A DNA stretch of 64,000 nt from Agrypnia vestita (taxonomy: Eukaryota; Arthropoda; Insecta; Trichoptera; Phryganeidae): the NCBI GenBank assembly GCA_016648135.1, contig JADDOH010011063.1, forward strand, positions 1-64,000, given 5' to 3'. The position numbers and the translations under genes were made by a program. Below, in pieces: positions 1 to 12,251 of the stretch (the first letter of the stretch is position 1; each line of letters opens with the position of its first letter). The notes below the pieces were generated by a model that worked only from the letters and a program-made list of their open reading frames with translations, did no database searches and had not been told where the DNA came from.

Positions 1-572
1 GTCCGGGACAGGGGTAACTGTATTTTCATCAGAGTCCATAGTGCAACTTAACAAAATTTCGAACGTATAGCATTTAAGATTATATACATTTATATCTCTA
101 CAGCAGCGATGGCGAACCTTTTTATGTTCGCAAATATTCTCAAATATTATTTATCGACTGTCTGACATGCCAAAGTTTTCTTTTTTACTTAAATTAACTA
201 CAATCAGCCATAATAGGCATGATGACAGATTTTGAAATAACCTTCTATAATGTAGGTGCACGTATACTATCACCGAAAATAACATTATTTAAAGACAGGA
301 TTATCCAATTATGTAAATAATAAAAGCAGCAATGTCCACTGTTTGGTAGGAAACACAGCAATATCCATATTTAAAAGTAAAATATTTATTTATATAGTTA
401 TATAATAGGAATACTGAGGTGTTTAAAAACAGGCAATTGTTTTTAAAAACATCTCTTCATAGATTCCAGAGAAATTTCTTTGCATTCCTTTTCTTTAATA
501 TATACATTACTCAGTTCATCCATTATTGAAAGTTCTAACAAAACTCTAAACTATAGAAACTACTACTTACAG

Positions 573-3500
573 GCACAGATATCGGCGGGTCAACTCGAAT
601 GCCGGCCTTCTACTGCGGACTGTTTGGTCATCATGCTACTGCTGAAACATGTAACATGAGAGGTATGTACATTAGCGTTTTTATTTTTATTGCAATAAAA
701 TATTAATTACAACATTCAATAAAATCATTTTTATCTATGATGCTTCCTTATTATGTCACTTATATTATGTGACTTGGGACATCATAGATAATTATCCATT
801 AACTATCTATGATATCTAGAGATGCGAACACGGAATACTTGTCAAATCAATATTCTTACTATGTGTTTTCAAACTAAACTAAACGCTTGTGCTACGAAAA
901 TAGGATTAACTTGCTGGTCTAGAGTGAGATTTGAACCCGCGACCTTTGGATCATGAGGCGAGAGTCCTAACCACAAGATCAACAGGCTACTCAATTTCTT
1001 CGCTACATTCATCCAGTTCAATACTCGTTCACCTCTTAAGTCACAAGTCTGTAGAAACTGAAAGAATTACACGTAATCGTGGATTTTACAGAACTCTGGA
1101 CGTTTTACAGCTAATTGGAAAGTAATGGAAGTGTCTAGAATACACGGGAGTAAGTCAGAAACTTCTAGAGAATCAAGAGTGTAAATACTTACATCTGGGG
1201 GCAACGCCCCGATCGCACCACAAGTCCATTATCGCAACATCAGCATTCCTCGGCGATTGCTCCTCGGGAGTATTACACACGGCCGTTGACCAACGTTCGA
1301 GGTACCGCGGCGTCAGCAGTAGATGGCGCAAAACACATAGCATAAGCCGAAGACGCACAATCAGCAGACATTGTCACCCTCAGGGCGTTGCTTCATATGT
1401 TGACCCACATTAGCGATTTCACTACAAAGGACATTGTACTGTCTTTCGTCTATTGGACGATCACCTTCATTCATGCTGATTGGAAGAAGTCCGGTCATGA
1501 ACCAGAGCAGCGTCAGCGGTACACGGCTGGAAGGGGAACACACAAATAGACAATCAGGTATATAAGCCACACTCCCGCCACAGAGGGAGATGAGATATGC
1601 AGTCGCTCACGGAGTTATACCGACCAACATTAACAACGTCCCATTGCGCACCAGAATCTACACCGTGACGTCACCTTTACTTGTGTACCGAGTAACTGAC
1701 TACGGACAACTACGTTACCTTCAAGAAGCCTCTACCACCATCGTCATCATCAGCCCGGAGTCTATATATTATTCACATTGTATATTAGGGACCTTGTGAA
1801 TAAATAAATCAATCGTAGAAACTAATCATTTCAACCACAACGTCCCCTAAATACACAAGGCAACAACAGTTTATTATGACAGTTTGGCAATCCCATTGAA
1901 ACCAGCGGGATTCAATGTGACCAGCGACAATAAATTACATACCGGGCATTCAGAAATAAGTGTGATCCCAGACGTGTGAATAATCTATGATGAGAGTAAA
2001 GTGTTCCACAGACGAGTGATTAGTGTGATATTATTGATTTAAAAAACAGTGCAATGACATTTGTGATTGAATAAAATGTTATTTATTTTTGAGCGTTTCA
2101 TTTTTCTCCCACTACTGCGATCCCGTAACAAAAATGTTCATTTTCTTTTAAACGTTTCCAATTCCGCAACAGCTAACTTATTTTTTTATGCACTCTCATA
2201 GCTAGTAGCAAAAATTTCTGAGGAGTCATCTCCGTTCATTTTCAAATAGAAAATATTCTTTACAGTCATTTTATTTCAAAGTGAATGAATTTTTAACATT
2301 CCGTATAAATTAATCATGATAGTCTAATGTTTTACTAAAGATAAGTCAGAAATATTTTAAAAAAATTAACAACTTACTTATGGGTGACTTTTCATGCTAG
2401 CAATTTTTAGTTATTATATTTCAACACATTTTATTAGCAACTTAGTCTTAGCCAATTTTTAATATCATCGACATTGAATTTTAGAAATGTGAGCCGTATG
2501 CTTTAATCATCTGATATTTTATCTCTGGTTGTAAAAAATATTTCTCTGTGGTATTTTCTATTTTTCTATGGAACTTTCCAATCTATGTATCTTTCCATGT
2601 TTTTAACAATAACATCATCTAATTCCAGGATACAAACTATTCTGTGTAAATTTTAAAATGTGTTTTTTCCTGTAATTGTTGCTGGTCTTCCACCTATTTT
2701 TTTTGTAATTAAAATTGCCCGTGCCCCCAGAAAAGAATCAATGGAAAGTAATTTACTATCCCGCCTCATCATAGTTGATTTGGTAATGTGCCCAGTTGAG
2801 AAAAAAACATTAAACATTTTTATTTTTTTATATATTTAGGTGCTACATTTCGTACCGGTAAGGAGAAAAATTCCATGGTTTCTTCTGGGACAGTCGTGAA
2901 GCAGAGCGAGGACCTGCTGCCGATAATCAGATTATTGACGGCGGAACATGCGGATGCTTTGAATCTGGATGCCCCGGTGGATCTTAAGAAACTGAAATAT
3001 TTCTATGTTGACCAGACTGGCGACTACAGGTGTAGTTCTGTGCATGCTGATTTACTAAATTGTATGAAGAAGTAAGTAAAAAATAAATCATTCATTTTTA
3101 TTTGAGTAAACTAACTTTGATTGTTTTTAAACGTCTACGCAAAGTTTATTATTTTTCTCGAATTAATAATTATGTCCAACCACAAAGTCAACGCTACAAA
3201 CATTAAAAATAAATCATTTAAGACATTTAAGAATAAATTAAATACTATGTTTTAAACCACTTTATCACTATATATTTGTTAACTAGTTTCGGTTGGACTC
3301 AACCTTCTTCAGGACAATTAAATATGGACTAATCTAGGTACAGAAATTTATAAAGGAGGAAAGAAAAAGAGAGAGGGACAGAGTGTCAACTAGGTGGGGG
3401 GGAGGGAAGGGGAGGGGTTAACTGAAGATAGAGGGAACAGCTAGATTAGTCTATATTTAATTGTCCTGAAGAAGGTTGAGTCCAACCAAAACTAGTTGAC

Positions 3501-6500
3501 AAATATATAGTGATAAAGTGGTTTAAAACATAGTATTTAATTTATTCTTAAATGTCTTATAATGTCAAGCCACAAAGTGTTTTCTTGCTTTGAAAAATTA
3601 ATAAATCATTTAGTTTATCACACAAATTTTTACAGTAAAACCCAGTTAATTTGATCTCCAGTAGTTTTTTAAACCCACAAGTCTTAAAATATTAATTTCC
3701 TAGTAGATTAACCCTGATAATTCAAAAACCCCGGTAATTTGAAATAATTTTAAGCCCCTTGCGTCATAAATCAATACATTTTAGTTCACATAATTCGATT
3801 TTTTTTTAAATTTGACAAAAATAAAAAAATATTTTTATTTTTTCCCAAGTGAGAACAAAAAATATGTCAATATTGGATACTTTAGTAATAGAAATGTCGC
3901 GATCTTTGTAGCATAATAAATATTGCGTTTTCGAAGTGATCTCTTGAGATATGCAAAAATGAAAACGTTTTTCACAAAATTAATGATTTTTTCCTAGAGT
4001 TTTACAATTTTGGTGAATTTTGCAATCGCATTGCAATTTTTTTGTTTTTGGGTCTTGAATTAACGGGATTCCGCATAATACAAAATGTTTTTTTTTTGGT
4101 CTCTTGAATTTTAAATTAACAAGGTTCTACCTTGTATGTATCATATTTCAAATTTCCTGCTTTTAGAACTACAAGGTATCAACTGACATTCAGAGCAAAC
4201 TGAGATATTTATTGTAGGTACAGTATTACTCACAATACAGTATTAATTCAAATTTGTTCTAGTATTTCATAACCAAAGGTATCCATTTTATACTTAATTC
4301 TCCCTCAGGCGCCACCGACCGGACGTTTTCGTTCTCCCCTTTTATCCCCATACTCTGTCTTTTAGATTTTTTTTGAAAAATAAATGTGGTTTTTTTTGCA
4401 ATGGATTGTATTTTATTTCCTTTAAACATCCCCACGAAGATCATTGATTACTTTTAGAAAATTCAAATTTAATTTATTGGGTATTAATTAAGATTGTTTT
4501 ACCTGGGCCTATCAAGTGCACCGCGCCCAAACTCACAGATTTAATAAAGTGACTGAGGTTTACCTCTTTGCTTGGAAATCCAGGGTAAATTATAATTTAA
4601 AATATTTATGAACTTCGTACCTTGCTTCAATTTACAGTAACTTAACCCTTTCCTGATTTTTTTAAAAATACGCATTTATTTTTATTTTATTTTATTTATT
4701 TTTATCAAACGGACTGTCAACAGGTCATTATTTACCCTGATAGATGGTCCTAGAGTGACATTAAAGTTTTTAAAAAACAATTTGATTATAACGATTACAA
4801 TGTACAAAAAATACAATAATGATTACACAATTCACTTTTTATTATAAAAATTTCCCTAAGATTTACTCTATTAAAATGAATTATGGACATATTTATGATC
4901 ACTTATGCATTTACTCATCAGTGTACATCTCATTCCCAGGGTAGTCGACAATTTGAGGGAAACCGTCGCTGTCGATGTACCACCAGTGAGGGTGGAGTTT
5001 GAAGGCTTCAAGTACATGTACAGAATATGGAGATACTGGATGACCAAAGAGCCGGCTGACTTCCCTCATTTACTCGGAAATCAAAAATTCCGTGTCTCTG
5101 GAGTTGTGGAACTTTTTAAAAAGGTTTGAGTATAAATATGATACTATTACAATTGAACCTCGTTCATTCTTAATTCAATGACCCAAAAAAAAAAGCATTC
5201 CGAACCCTGTTTATTTGAAATTCAACGTACAAAAAAATCACAATGCGATTGTGAAATTTGCCAATAATCGTAAAACCCATGAAAAAGCCAATACAGTAAA
5301 ACCCCATTAATTAGACCCCTGATAATTCGAAATTCGCCATAATTCGAAATATTTAAAACCCACAAGTTCCAAAATGCTAATTTCATAGTAGATTAACCCC
5401 AATAGTTCGAAAATCCCTGTAATTCGTAATTCTAAATAATTTTTAGCCCCTTGCGGCATAAATCAATACATTTTAGTTCACAAAATTCGATTTTTTTTTT
5501 TAAATTTGACGAAATTGAAAAAAGTATTCCGATTTTTTCGCGAGTGAGAACAACAAATATATCAATATCGGGTACTTTAGTAATATAAATGTCGCGATCT
5601 TCGTACTAGCATAATAAATACAGTCGAACTCGGTTATAAGGAACGCGACGGGACCAACTAAATTTGCTCCTTATAGCCGGGACTCCTTACATCCGGGATT
5701 CACTTTTTTCACAATTTTTTTTGATTGTGTGATGTTATTTTCAAGAGCAGCAAAATAAACATCCTTATCTTTCCAGAGCGATGAAACTGTAGAAGACGAT
5801 TGTGAAAACTTTTTACAGACTTTTTGACACCGATAATTTCGACTTTTTATATATATTTAAAATACCGCCACGGCAATAAAAGGTTAATTACCTATCGAAA
5901 TGCCCGATCCCAACAAGTCAAAGCAGTAACACGAAGCGAAAATGCGACAACTGTTCGTCTCGCGTCCCGCTGTTTGGTGCGGACGCTTCGGCGGTTTGAC
6001 ACAATGCCTGTCGGTATAGAAGCGACCTGAATCGCTCGATCCGAACCGCGGCGAGGCGAGGTGTATGGTTTCTTTTTAACGTTCGACAGATCAGAGAGAT
6101 GTTTCCCGGCGAATAATAAAAAGCGACGCCACTAAGCAATGAGCGGGAAAATTCAGGAACATTGCTAACGAGGCCAGGTGCCCAGAACGCAAGCGAACGC
6201 GGTAATATAAAGCTATAACCATAAAAGTTTAACATTCGGCAGAACAGCACAGTGCCGGTCCCGGGTATACTATAATAGATTCCAGGTAAGGATTCAATTA
6301 AGTTAGTGTAGCCAGGCGTAATACGCACAATGTGTTGGTGTATTGATGTCTATCAGTATTTTAAATGGTCACTCAGTCGCCGTGAGCGGAGCCGGTCATT
6401 TCGAATTTGCTTACAACACCGCGTCCACAAAATATATATATGTCCCTTGAATCTCGAACTAACGAGGTTTTACTGTAATTTTGTGAAGAATTCAGTATTT

Positions 6501-9500
6501 TTGCAGTACCCGATATTGACATATTTTTTGTTGTTATATGCGAAAAATATCAAAATGTTTTTACAAATTTCAAAAATTTTTGAATTATGTGCACTAAAAT
6601 GTATTGATTTATGGCGCAAGGGGCTAAAAATTATTTTGAATTAGGAGTTACCGGGGTTTTCGAATTATCGAAGTTAATCTACTATGAAATTAACATTTTG
6701 ATTAACCTTGCCTTCACGGAAGGGGATATTCACATTCCCTGTTCCGCACAGGAACAAGCACAATGTGTACGCTGTCCCTTCCTACTTAGGCTCGAGGTGC
6801 GCCCACCGAAGCTGTACTACGGACAAATACATAAAGATGTGCGTTGCAAATTTATAACTCTTTGAAAAACCACTCATATTCCAATGTATTTTCTGTGTTC
6901 AATTTTTTTGTACATTACATTGTCTTTTTCAGATATTTGGTCACAGTAAATACACTATGGCAGCAATTTTTGGCCTCATTGATTTACAAGTGTTGCCCCA
7001 AGAGAAGGCAAGCTGGGCTGTAGCCACAACAGAAAAACTGAAGAAAGAATTACTGGTAAGCTGATGTATCAATCATCCTGTGAAAACAACATTAAAAATT
7101 AATATACCATGCTTACAATTGTGAAATCTCATAATGCAGTTGCAAACTAAAATAAGTATGCATACTGACAGCAACCTTCCTGGTTCCATGACTTCACAGT
7201 TAATCAACACACAAAAAGAAGTGAATAATTTGATTGCGCCAACACAGCTTAACGTCATGACATTTGTATACCGAGACACGCTATGATCGGTCTGATTTTT
7301 AGCACGGGAGAAGTCATAGAACCATTGAAGTCATAGAAGGAATTTAAACTTTACCCAGCCAGCTATTCGCCATGTTTCACCTACTCAGTTCTGACGTTAG
7401 ATTATAATCTGCAACGTCACAACGTCCCTTGGTACTTTGGTTTATTGTCGAGGGACAATGTGTTCTGAAGAATTGCAACTTCACTAGTAAAATATTTCAT
7501 TGTTTAATTGCAAAATTAGTTAGGTTAAAATACTGCACTTATAAAAATGAGCTGGAAGATTTTATTAATTAAAAAATTTTTTTGACTCCCTCGATATTCT
7601 GTCTTTCAGGAAACACTAGGATCTGATGGAGTCCTACTTTTCCACAGCACCACCCAACCTGCACCGTACCACTACACTTGTTTCTTACGCCCATTTAACT
7701 TTGGCTATTGGGGAATATTTAATGCTCTGAAGTTTCCTGCAACTCAGGTGAGTGTCTCGTATTCATAAAATTTGAAAGTAATGAACTAAATGATTGTGTG
7801 AATTTAAATAATGTATCTTGACTAGGGATTGCAATCCGGATTATGAGTAATCCGAAAAATCCAGATAGCCTCACATTTTTACTAGACCTCCAAATCCGGA
7901 TTAGAAAATCGAATCCGGATTATTTGAATAATAAGAAATTTTAACTAAAAAATCGAAACAAGCGAGTTTGCTGTTCGCGCGTCTCGCGAGTGTCGAATCT
8001 ATCGTCTCTGGAGTTTAGCGGGACGCTGGTCGAACAAGTGTGTGAGGCGAATTATGTACAACCGAATTCGCAGCAGGTTAAACGACAGCACTTTAGATGC
8101 CTTATTATTTTTGAGGTCACATTTTATGTCTCAAAAATAGCATAGTTTTTTTACATTTTTTTTATGTTGATTTAAGTGAAGTTAAATTGTTTTGTTACTT
8201 TTGTTTATGTTTAATAATTTGACAAGGAGTCTATTTGTCTTTATTTTTGTTCTTCAGAGTTCCTTTTAATTTGTACCTGTTGATTATTTTATTAACGTTA
8301 CTTAGCACGCAAGTCACAAGAATGATTATTTTGATAAGAATAACACCATAATTATGGTATTTAATAATAATAGTTTGAATAATTCCAAATAACAAAAAAA
8401 AATTAAAAATTAGATTATTTGATTTTCATGTGCTTTTATTTTAATCCATAAAATCCGAATTGGAACAAAATCCGTTCTTAAAAATCCAGATTTTAAAACA
8501 GAACAGATTTGCTTTCCCTAACCTTGACCCATTCATTTGTTAATTTTTTAACATGTAAGCATTTGATATTGTTGTTGATTTAATATGTTTTGATGAGGGC
8601 ATTACAGGAGTCCTTTACAGGAGAGCAAAAGTCAATCTCATTTTGTCAATGTTTATTTTATTATTAAACGATTTCTATATTTATTTATCCAAAACATATA
8701 TGGAAATTGTTTAATAATAAATGAAATATTGATAGCCAGAACTTTATTTTGCTCTCCTGTAAGGTTCGAAATAATCACTAACGCCCTTTTGGCTATCTAT
8801 CTACCCTCAATATGATTATGTATTCTATTTGCATCATCCTATCCAGAATTTACCCAGGATCCACATTTTTAAATGGTTTATCTATCCACAGTGTACTTCT
8901 TATCGTACTTTTTAGTGCGTTATAAAATAATTCATATGAAAATTTGTTTAAAAATGTATAGATACATTATCTGTGGTCGCATAAATGCGAATTAAATGGG
9001 GCAATTAAATAGATATTTTATAAAATGTAAAATATTTTTTCTATCAACTTAAATAATATTACATACATAAAATATAAAATTCGTGAAGTTATAAACATGC
9101 TAAACTGTAAAATTGTGAACATACTGAATTGCGAAATTTCGGGAAAATTATTTAATTGTTTATTTTCTTATTTTATATGCTCAATTTTGTATTTCCGTGC
9201 CATATAACGTGTGTGATTATGTAATTATTCTAATAATTTTGAGTCGTGGGTATATTTTGAATCAGTGTTGATGCAACAAATGAACGCCTTGTTTTAAAAT
9301 ATGTATCTGTGAAAAAGGCAAAGTATTATTCGAACAATTGAATTAATTGAAGATTTTGATGCATCATCTACGTGGTTAACATGATCTAAAAAAGTAGCGG
9401 AATTTATCAAATTTCTATCGAAAATGAAAAACTTATCTCGAACACGGCAGCAGTTGCACAAATTTTAAAATTCGCATCTAAGATTTTTTAATTAATTTCC

Positions 9501-10416
9501 TATTTTATTATCTTATTCTATATGTTCGTTATTGTATTTACGTTCCATACAGCTGTGTGCGATAACATGTATTTTATTCAAAATTGAAGTTGTATGTTTG
9601 TATTTATTTTCAATTTCTTTTGTGGAGATAGATTATCTAGACATTTTTTTCCTACAGCTCCAGATAATGTAGGGCCTACTGTATTATATTCATACACATT
9701 TATAAATTTAACGAATGGGTGTGTACTGTGTACATTGATTGTGAAAAGTATATGTATTTATGTACAGTATTTTGCAATAATTTGCCATAATTCAAAAATC
9801 CCCGTAATTTAATCCAAAATAATTTTTAGCATCTCGTGCCATAATCCAATACATTTCGGGTCACATAATTTTAAATTTGACGAAATTTAAAAAATATTTC
9901 GAATTTATTTCATATATGAGAGCAAATATGTCAATAAAAATGTTGCGAACTTTATATGAGCATAATAAAAATTGCATTTTCGAATTCATTTCTTGAAATA
10001 ATGCAAAAATAGAGACATTCTTCACAAAATTTTTCATGACTTTTATGTTTTCTGGCAAATTTCACAACATTGTGATTTTTTAAATTTTTTCTTACCTTGA
10101 ATTTAGAATTAGAGGGGTTCCACACAATTCGAAATGTTTTTGTTTTTTTGAGTGCCTTGAATTTCAAATTGATGAGGTTCTACTTTTATATATCTACATA
10201 TTCCTAATGCTTGGCACCTAATTTTTTAAAATTTAATAACACGACTAAGAAGTTGTCATATGTTTTCAGGTACCGTTGGGGTTAAATGACGACGGTATAC
10301 CCCTCGGCATCCAGGTTGTAGCTGCTCCTAACAATGATAGACTCTGCATTGCTGTTGCAAGGCATCTTGAAAAATCTTTTGGCGGTTTTGTCCCTCCTTG
10401 CAACACAATCAATTAA
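573..10416 (+). CDS. FAAH2: Fatty-acid amide hydrolase 2-like amidase, C-terminal six exons (partial)
   Basis: Amidase-signature serine hydrolase that would cleave fatty-acid amides. Exons, each with AG/GT borders and compatible phases: 573-662, 2840-3071, 4940-5123, 6933-7055, 7610-7747, 10270-10416 (stop TAA 10414-10416). They join without a stop into about 304 residues; the family is about 530, so the N-terminal half lies upstream of the window. The first exon holds the GTDIGGSTRMPAF block, whose Ser after GG is the family nucleophile, followed by FGHHAT. The second begins GATFRTGKEKNSM, typical of FAAH2-like proteins. The last ends with DDGIPLGIQVVAAPNND and a C-terminal tail. The catalytic Lys and the bridging Ser (GGSSGG block) are not in the window. 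No broken frame is seen, so the gene looks intact. The introns contain several transposons. The choice of FAAH2 over other insect amidases rests on remembered motifs. Confidence 0.9.
818..992 (-). mobile_element. tRNA-derived SINE, copy 1 (in amidase intron)
   Basis: Read on the minus strand it starts with a tRNA-like head: an A-box region (TCTTGTGGTTAGGACT), an anticodon-loop-like CTCATGA followed by CCAAAGGTCG, and a B-box region GGGTTCAAATCTC, then an unrelated body ending GTGTTCGCATCTCT. The loop recalls elongator tRNA-Met. Two further copies at 55573-55743 and 61007-61180 share head and body. It lies between the first two amidase exons seen here. Confidence 0.8.
1131..2129 (+). mobile_element. 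Possible solo LTR or LTR-retrotransposon fragment
   Basis: A G+C-richer segment inside an amidase intron has a TATATAAG box at 1559-1566 and AATAAATAAA at 1799-1808, the promoter and polyadenylation arrangement expected of an LTR. Limits were set at TGTCTAG (1131) and GTAACA (2129), which give TG...CA ends, but no target duplication is visible. The small ORFs inside match nothing I know. It could instead be another repeat class. Confidence 0.3.
3221..3560. mobile_element. Inverted pair of Penelope-type ends with G-rich spacer
   Basis: Two arms of about 110 bases (about 3221-3345 and 3441-3560) are near-perfect inverted copies. Each contains TGAAGAAGGTTGAGTCCAAC, then a run leading to ATAAAGTGGTTTAAAAC. 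This resembles the 3' pseudo-LTR ends of Penelope-like elements. The spacer holds a run of guanine tracts at 3396-3417. It lies in an amidase intron. Confidence 0.5.
3633..4134 (+). mobile_element. pogo/Tigger-like MITE, copy 1
   Basis: Begins TA|CAGTAAAACCCAGTTAAT and runs to a decayed counterpart of the inverse end (AATTAACAAGGTTCTAC). The body matches copies at 5294-6475, 9780-10184 and 10670-12251, including a shared block GCCCCTTGCG...CATAAATCAATACATTTT. CAGT(A)nACC termini with TA duplications are usual for pogo/Tigger elements of the Tc1/mariner superfamily. No transposase is seen. Confidence 0.65.
5294..6475 (+). mobile_element. pogo/Tigger-like MITE, copy 2, with nested element
   Basis: Left end CAGTAAAACCCCATTAATT at 5294 and right end CGAGGTTTTACTG at 6475, both flanked by TA. 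Inside, at 5623, begins a second element of the same general type (CAGTCGAACTCGGTTATAAG) of a different subfamily with G+C-richer content. The outer family's body is in the left part only. An ORF of 136 codons on the minus strand (5918-6328) matches nothing and is probably fortuitous. Confidence 0.55.
6478..6706 (-). mobile_element. Inverted partial copy of the pogo-like MITE
   Basis: This stretch, just after the right end at 6475, is the reverse complement of the left part of the same family (compare 5350-5620), including CTAAAAATTATTTTGAATTA and the reverse of the CATAGTAGATTAACC block. It stops abruptly near 6706. Together with the preceding copy it forms an irregular inverted pair within one amidase intron. 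Confidence 0.55.
7823..8520. mobile_element. hAT element (non-autonomous), 698 bp, in amidase intron
   Basis: Ends are TAGGGATTGCAATCCGG and, in reverse complement, TAGGGAAAGCAAATCTG. The flanking octamers are ATCTTGAC (7815-7822) and ACCTTGAC (8521-8528), matching at 7 of 8 bases, as expected of a hAT target duplication. The subterminal regions are rich in copies of ATCCGGATT-like motifs. No transposase frame remains. Confidence 0.75.
8615..8762. mobile_element. Palindromic MITE, 148 bp
   Basis: Terminal inverted repeats TTACAGGAGAGCAAAA; the interior is also a long imperfect palindrome (TTTATTTTATTATTAAAC against GTTTAATAATAAATGAAA). No coding potential. The superfamily is uncertain; TTA at both outer ends would suit PIF/Harbinger. 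Confidence 0.65.
9780..10184 (+). mobile_element. pogo/Tigger-like MITE, 5'-truncated copy 3
   Basis: Shares the body of the copies at 3633 and 5294 (CCCCGTAATTT, AATAATTTTTAGC, CATAATCCAATACATTT, and the end AATTGATGAGGTTCTACTT). The left terminus is missing. It ends about 85 bases before the last amidase exon. Confidence 0.55.
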
Positions 10417-10669
10417 TTAATTTTATGGACTCCTGTGATATGATTTATAGTTTTCAGTATTCTTATTTTATCATTATTATTCCAAAGGATAATTTTATAA
10501 TGGAATAGGTTGTGGTGCTTGCTGGTGATATTTATTGGGTGTACGAAAGTTGCATTTTTTAATATATGTTTTATTATTATTTATTTTGTGTTGTGTTTAT
10601 CTTTAATATTTATATTTATCTTTTTTTGTAGGAAAGAAATACATATTTATTAATTAATCAATATAAATA

Positions 10670-12251
10670 CAGTAAAACCCTGTAATTCTGATTTGCCCAT
10701 AGTTTGAAATTTTTATAACACATACGACCCAAAATTTTTGTTGACCCAAAAAATTGATAAACCTTGATAATGCGTAATTCAAGATAATTTTTAGGCCCGA
10801 ATACAGAATCAATATTTTTATGATTTAAAGGTTAAAGTAAACTTTAAAAGTGTAATTTGTACTGAAAATTACGCTACGTACTTTAACCTTTAAATCATTA
10901 AGTGTTGTCTCTCTATTCGGGCCTTAGACCCTTGCACCATAAATTAATATATTTTAAGTAACATAATTCAAAAAAATTCAATAAGTCAGAAAGAATTTAC
11001 AATGTGAGCTGCTATTTGATTGTGCGCCTCCATAGGCGGTGTCCTTTAAATGTTTCGCGATAACCATGGATTGCAAATAATATGGAATTGCCTTTAACTT
11101 TATTTATTACGCAATTATGTATGCGATCTCTAAAATTGGGCATTCCTGTGTACACTTTCTTTAGTTGCCTTCCTTGATATTAGTGATAAGTCTTCTCTAT
11201 ACTAAGTACTACATTATACTCCACTTCACTTCACTTTTTAAAAGAACATCTACTTCAATCCCTCAAACTTTAAACACCAACTTCAACAAAGAACTGCAAA
11301 TCAGTAACCAACCAGTTGTGTGACTTCGGACACAAGACACACAAATAAATAGTTTACTCACCTGCCATTCCTGAGGTATGCAGGCGGGGCCCCGATGTCG
11401 TATTTATATCATGTGGCACGCTTGCAGGTGGTGATTCACTGAACTAAACTTTTCAACTTTTAGATGCATTGCAATGTAATACAAAATATTTATTGTAAAA
11501 ATGTTTCATAGATAGTTTTCAATAGCGATAAATAAAATAACAACTCATAAACTCACTCACGTATGAAAGAGTAAATAAAAATTTTAATTTCAATTTTGCG
11601 CAAAATGACACGTCATTCACAAACAAGCAGCTTAATTCGTGTAGTTCATCAAAGTCATCGAAGCTTCAACCTGTTTGCGAGTGGATCAGGCACGTACTAC
11701 AAATGAAGCATTCATTTTGAATCTTTCAAATTGGACAATGTGTACATGTTGAAGCCTTCATTCCAAAATAAAGTCTTGCCTTTCACTACTTGGTATACAC
11801 AGTCTTCCTAGTTTGCCTTAAGTCTTGTTACATTTATCTTAGAGTTAATTACTCGTACTTGGGCGTGTTTTCGCTCTTTTAATTATCATGTGATTCAATT
11901 CTTTTTTTTATTATCTGTTTATGTTGTTAAAATGCTCGGAAAAAATTATCAAACATGAAAATCGACTGAAGATTGAGAAGCCTTCCATAGATTCAAAAGT
12001 AATTCTATACATTTTTGATAATAGTCATCCAAACATAAGGATGCCAATATTCCGATACTTAAGTTACAAAAATGGCGCGATCTTTGCATTGTCATAATTG
12101 CTGATTTCTTGAAATATGAAAATTGAATATTGGTATATTGAATAATGTAAATTGAAATATGCAAAAGTAATTGTGTGGATATTTTGCAATCACATCACAA
12201 TTTAAAAAAAAAATTTACTACCCTGAATTTTGAATTAACGAGGTTTTACTG
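10670..12251 (+). mobile_element. pogo/Tigger-like element, copy 4, expanded by insertions
   Basis: Left end CAGTAAAACCCTGTAATT at 10670 and right end AACGAGGTTTTACTG at 12251, both beside TA. The family's body is recognisable at 10670-10980 and about 12045-12251; the middle is foreign and includes the small MITE at 10794-10923. It lies just downstream of the amidase stop codon. Confidence 0.55.
10794..10923. mobile_element. Small PIF/Harbinger-type MITE, 130 bp, with TTA duplication
   Basis: Ends GGCCCGAATACAG and, in reverse complement, GGCCCGAATAGAG. TTA flanks both sides (10791-10793 and 10924-10926). It interrupts the pogo-like copy within a block that is continuous in other copies (TTTTTAGCCCCTTGC), so the empty site is known. 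The interior pairs TTTAAAGGTTAAAGTA with TACTTTAACCTTTAAA. A relative lies at 57865-57973. Confidence 0.75.

Noticed and set aside
5918..6328. 136-codon ORF on the minus strand
   Set aside because: Lies within a nested pogo-like element and shows no transposase or other motif.
11356..11408. Minus-strand TATAAATA followed by a CAG|GTGAGT donor
   Set aside because: Suggestive of a promoter and first exon, but the exon would be only about 17 bases and nothing downstream supports a gene.
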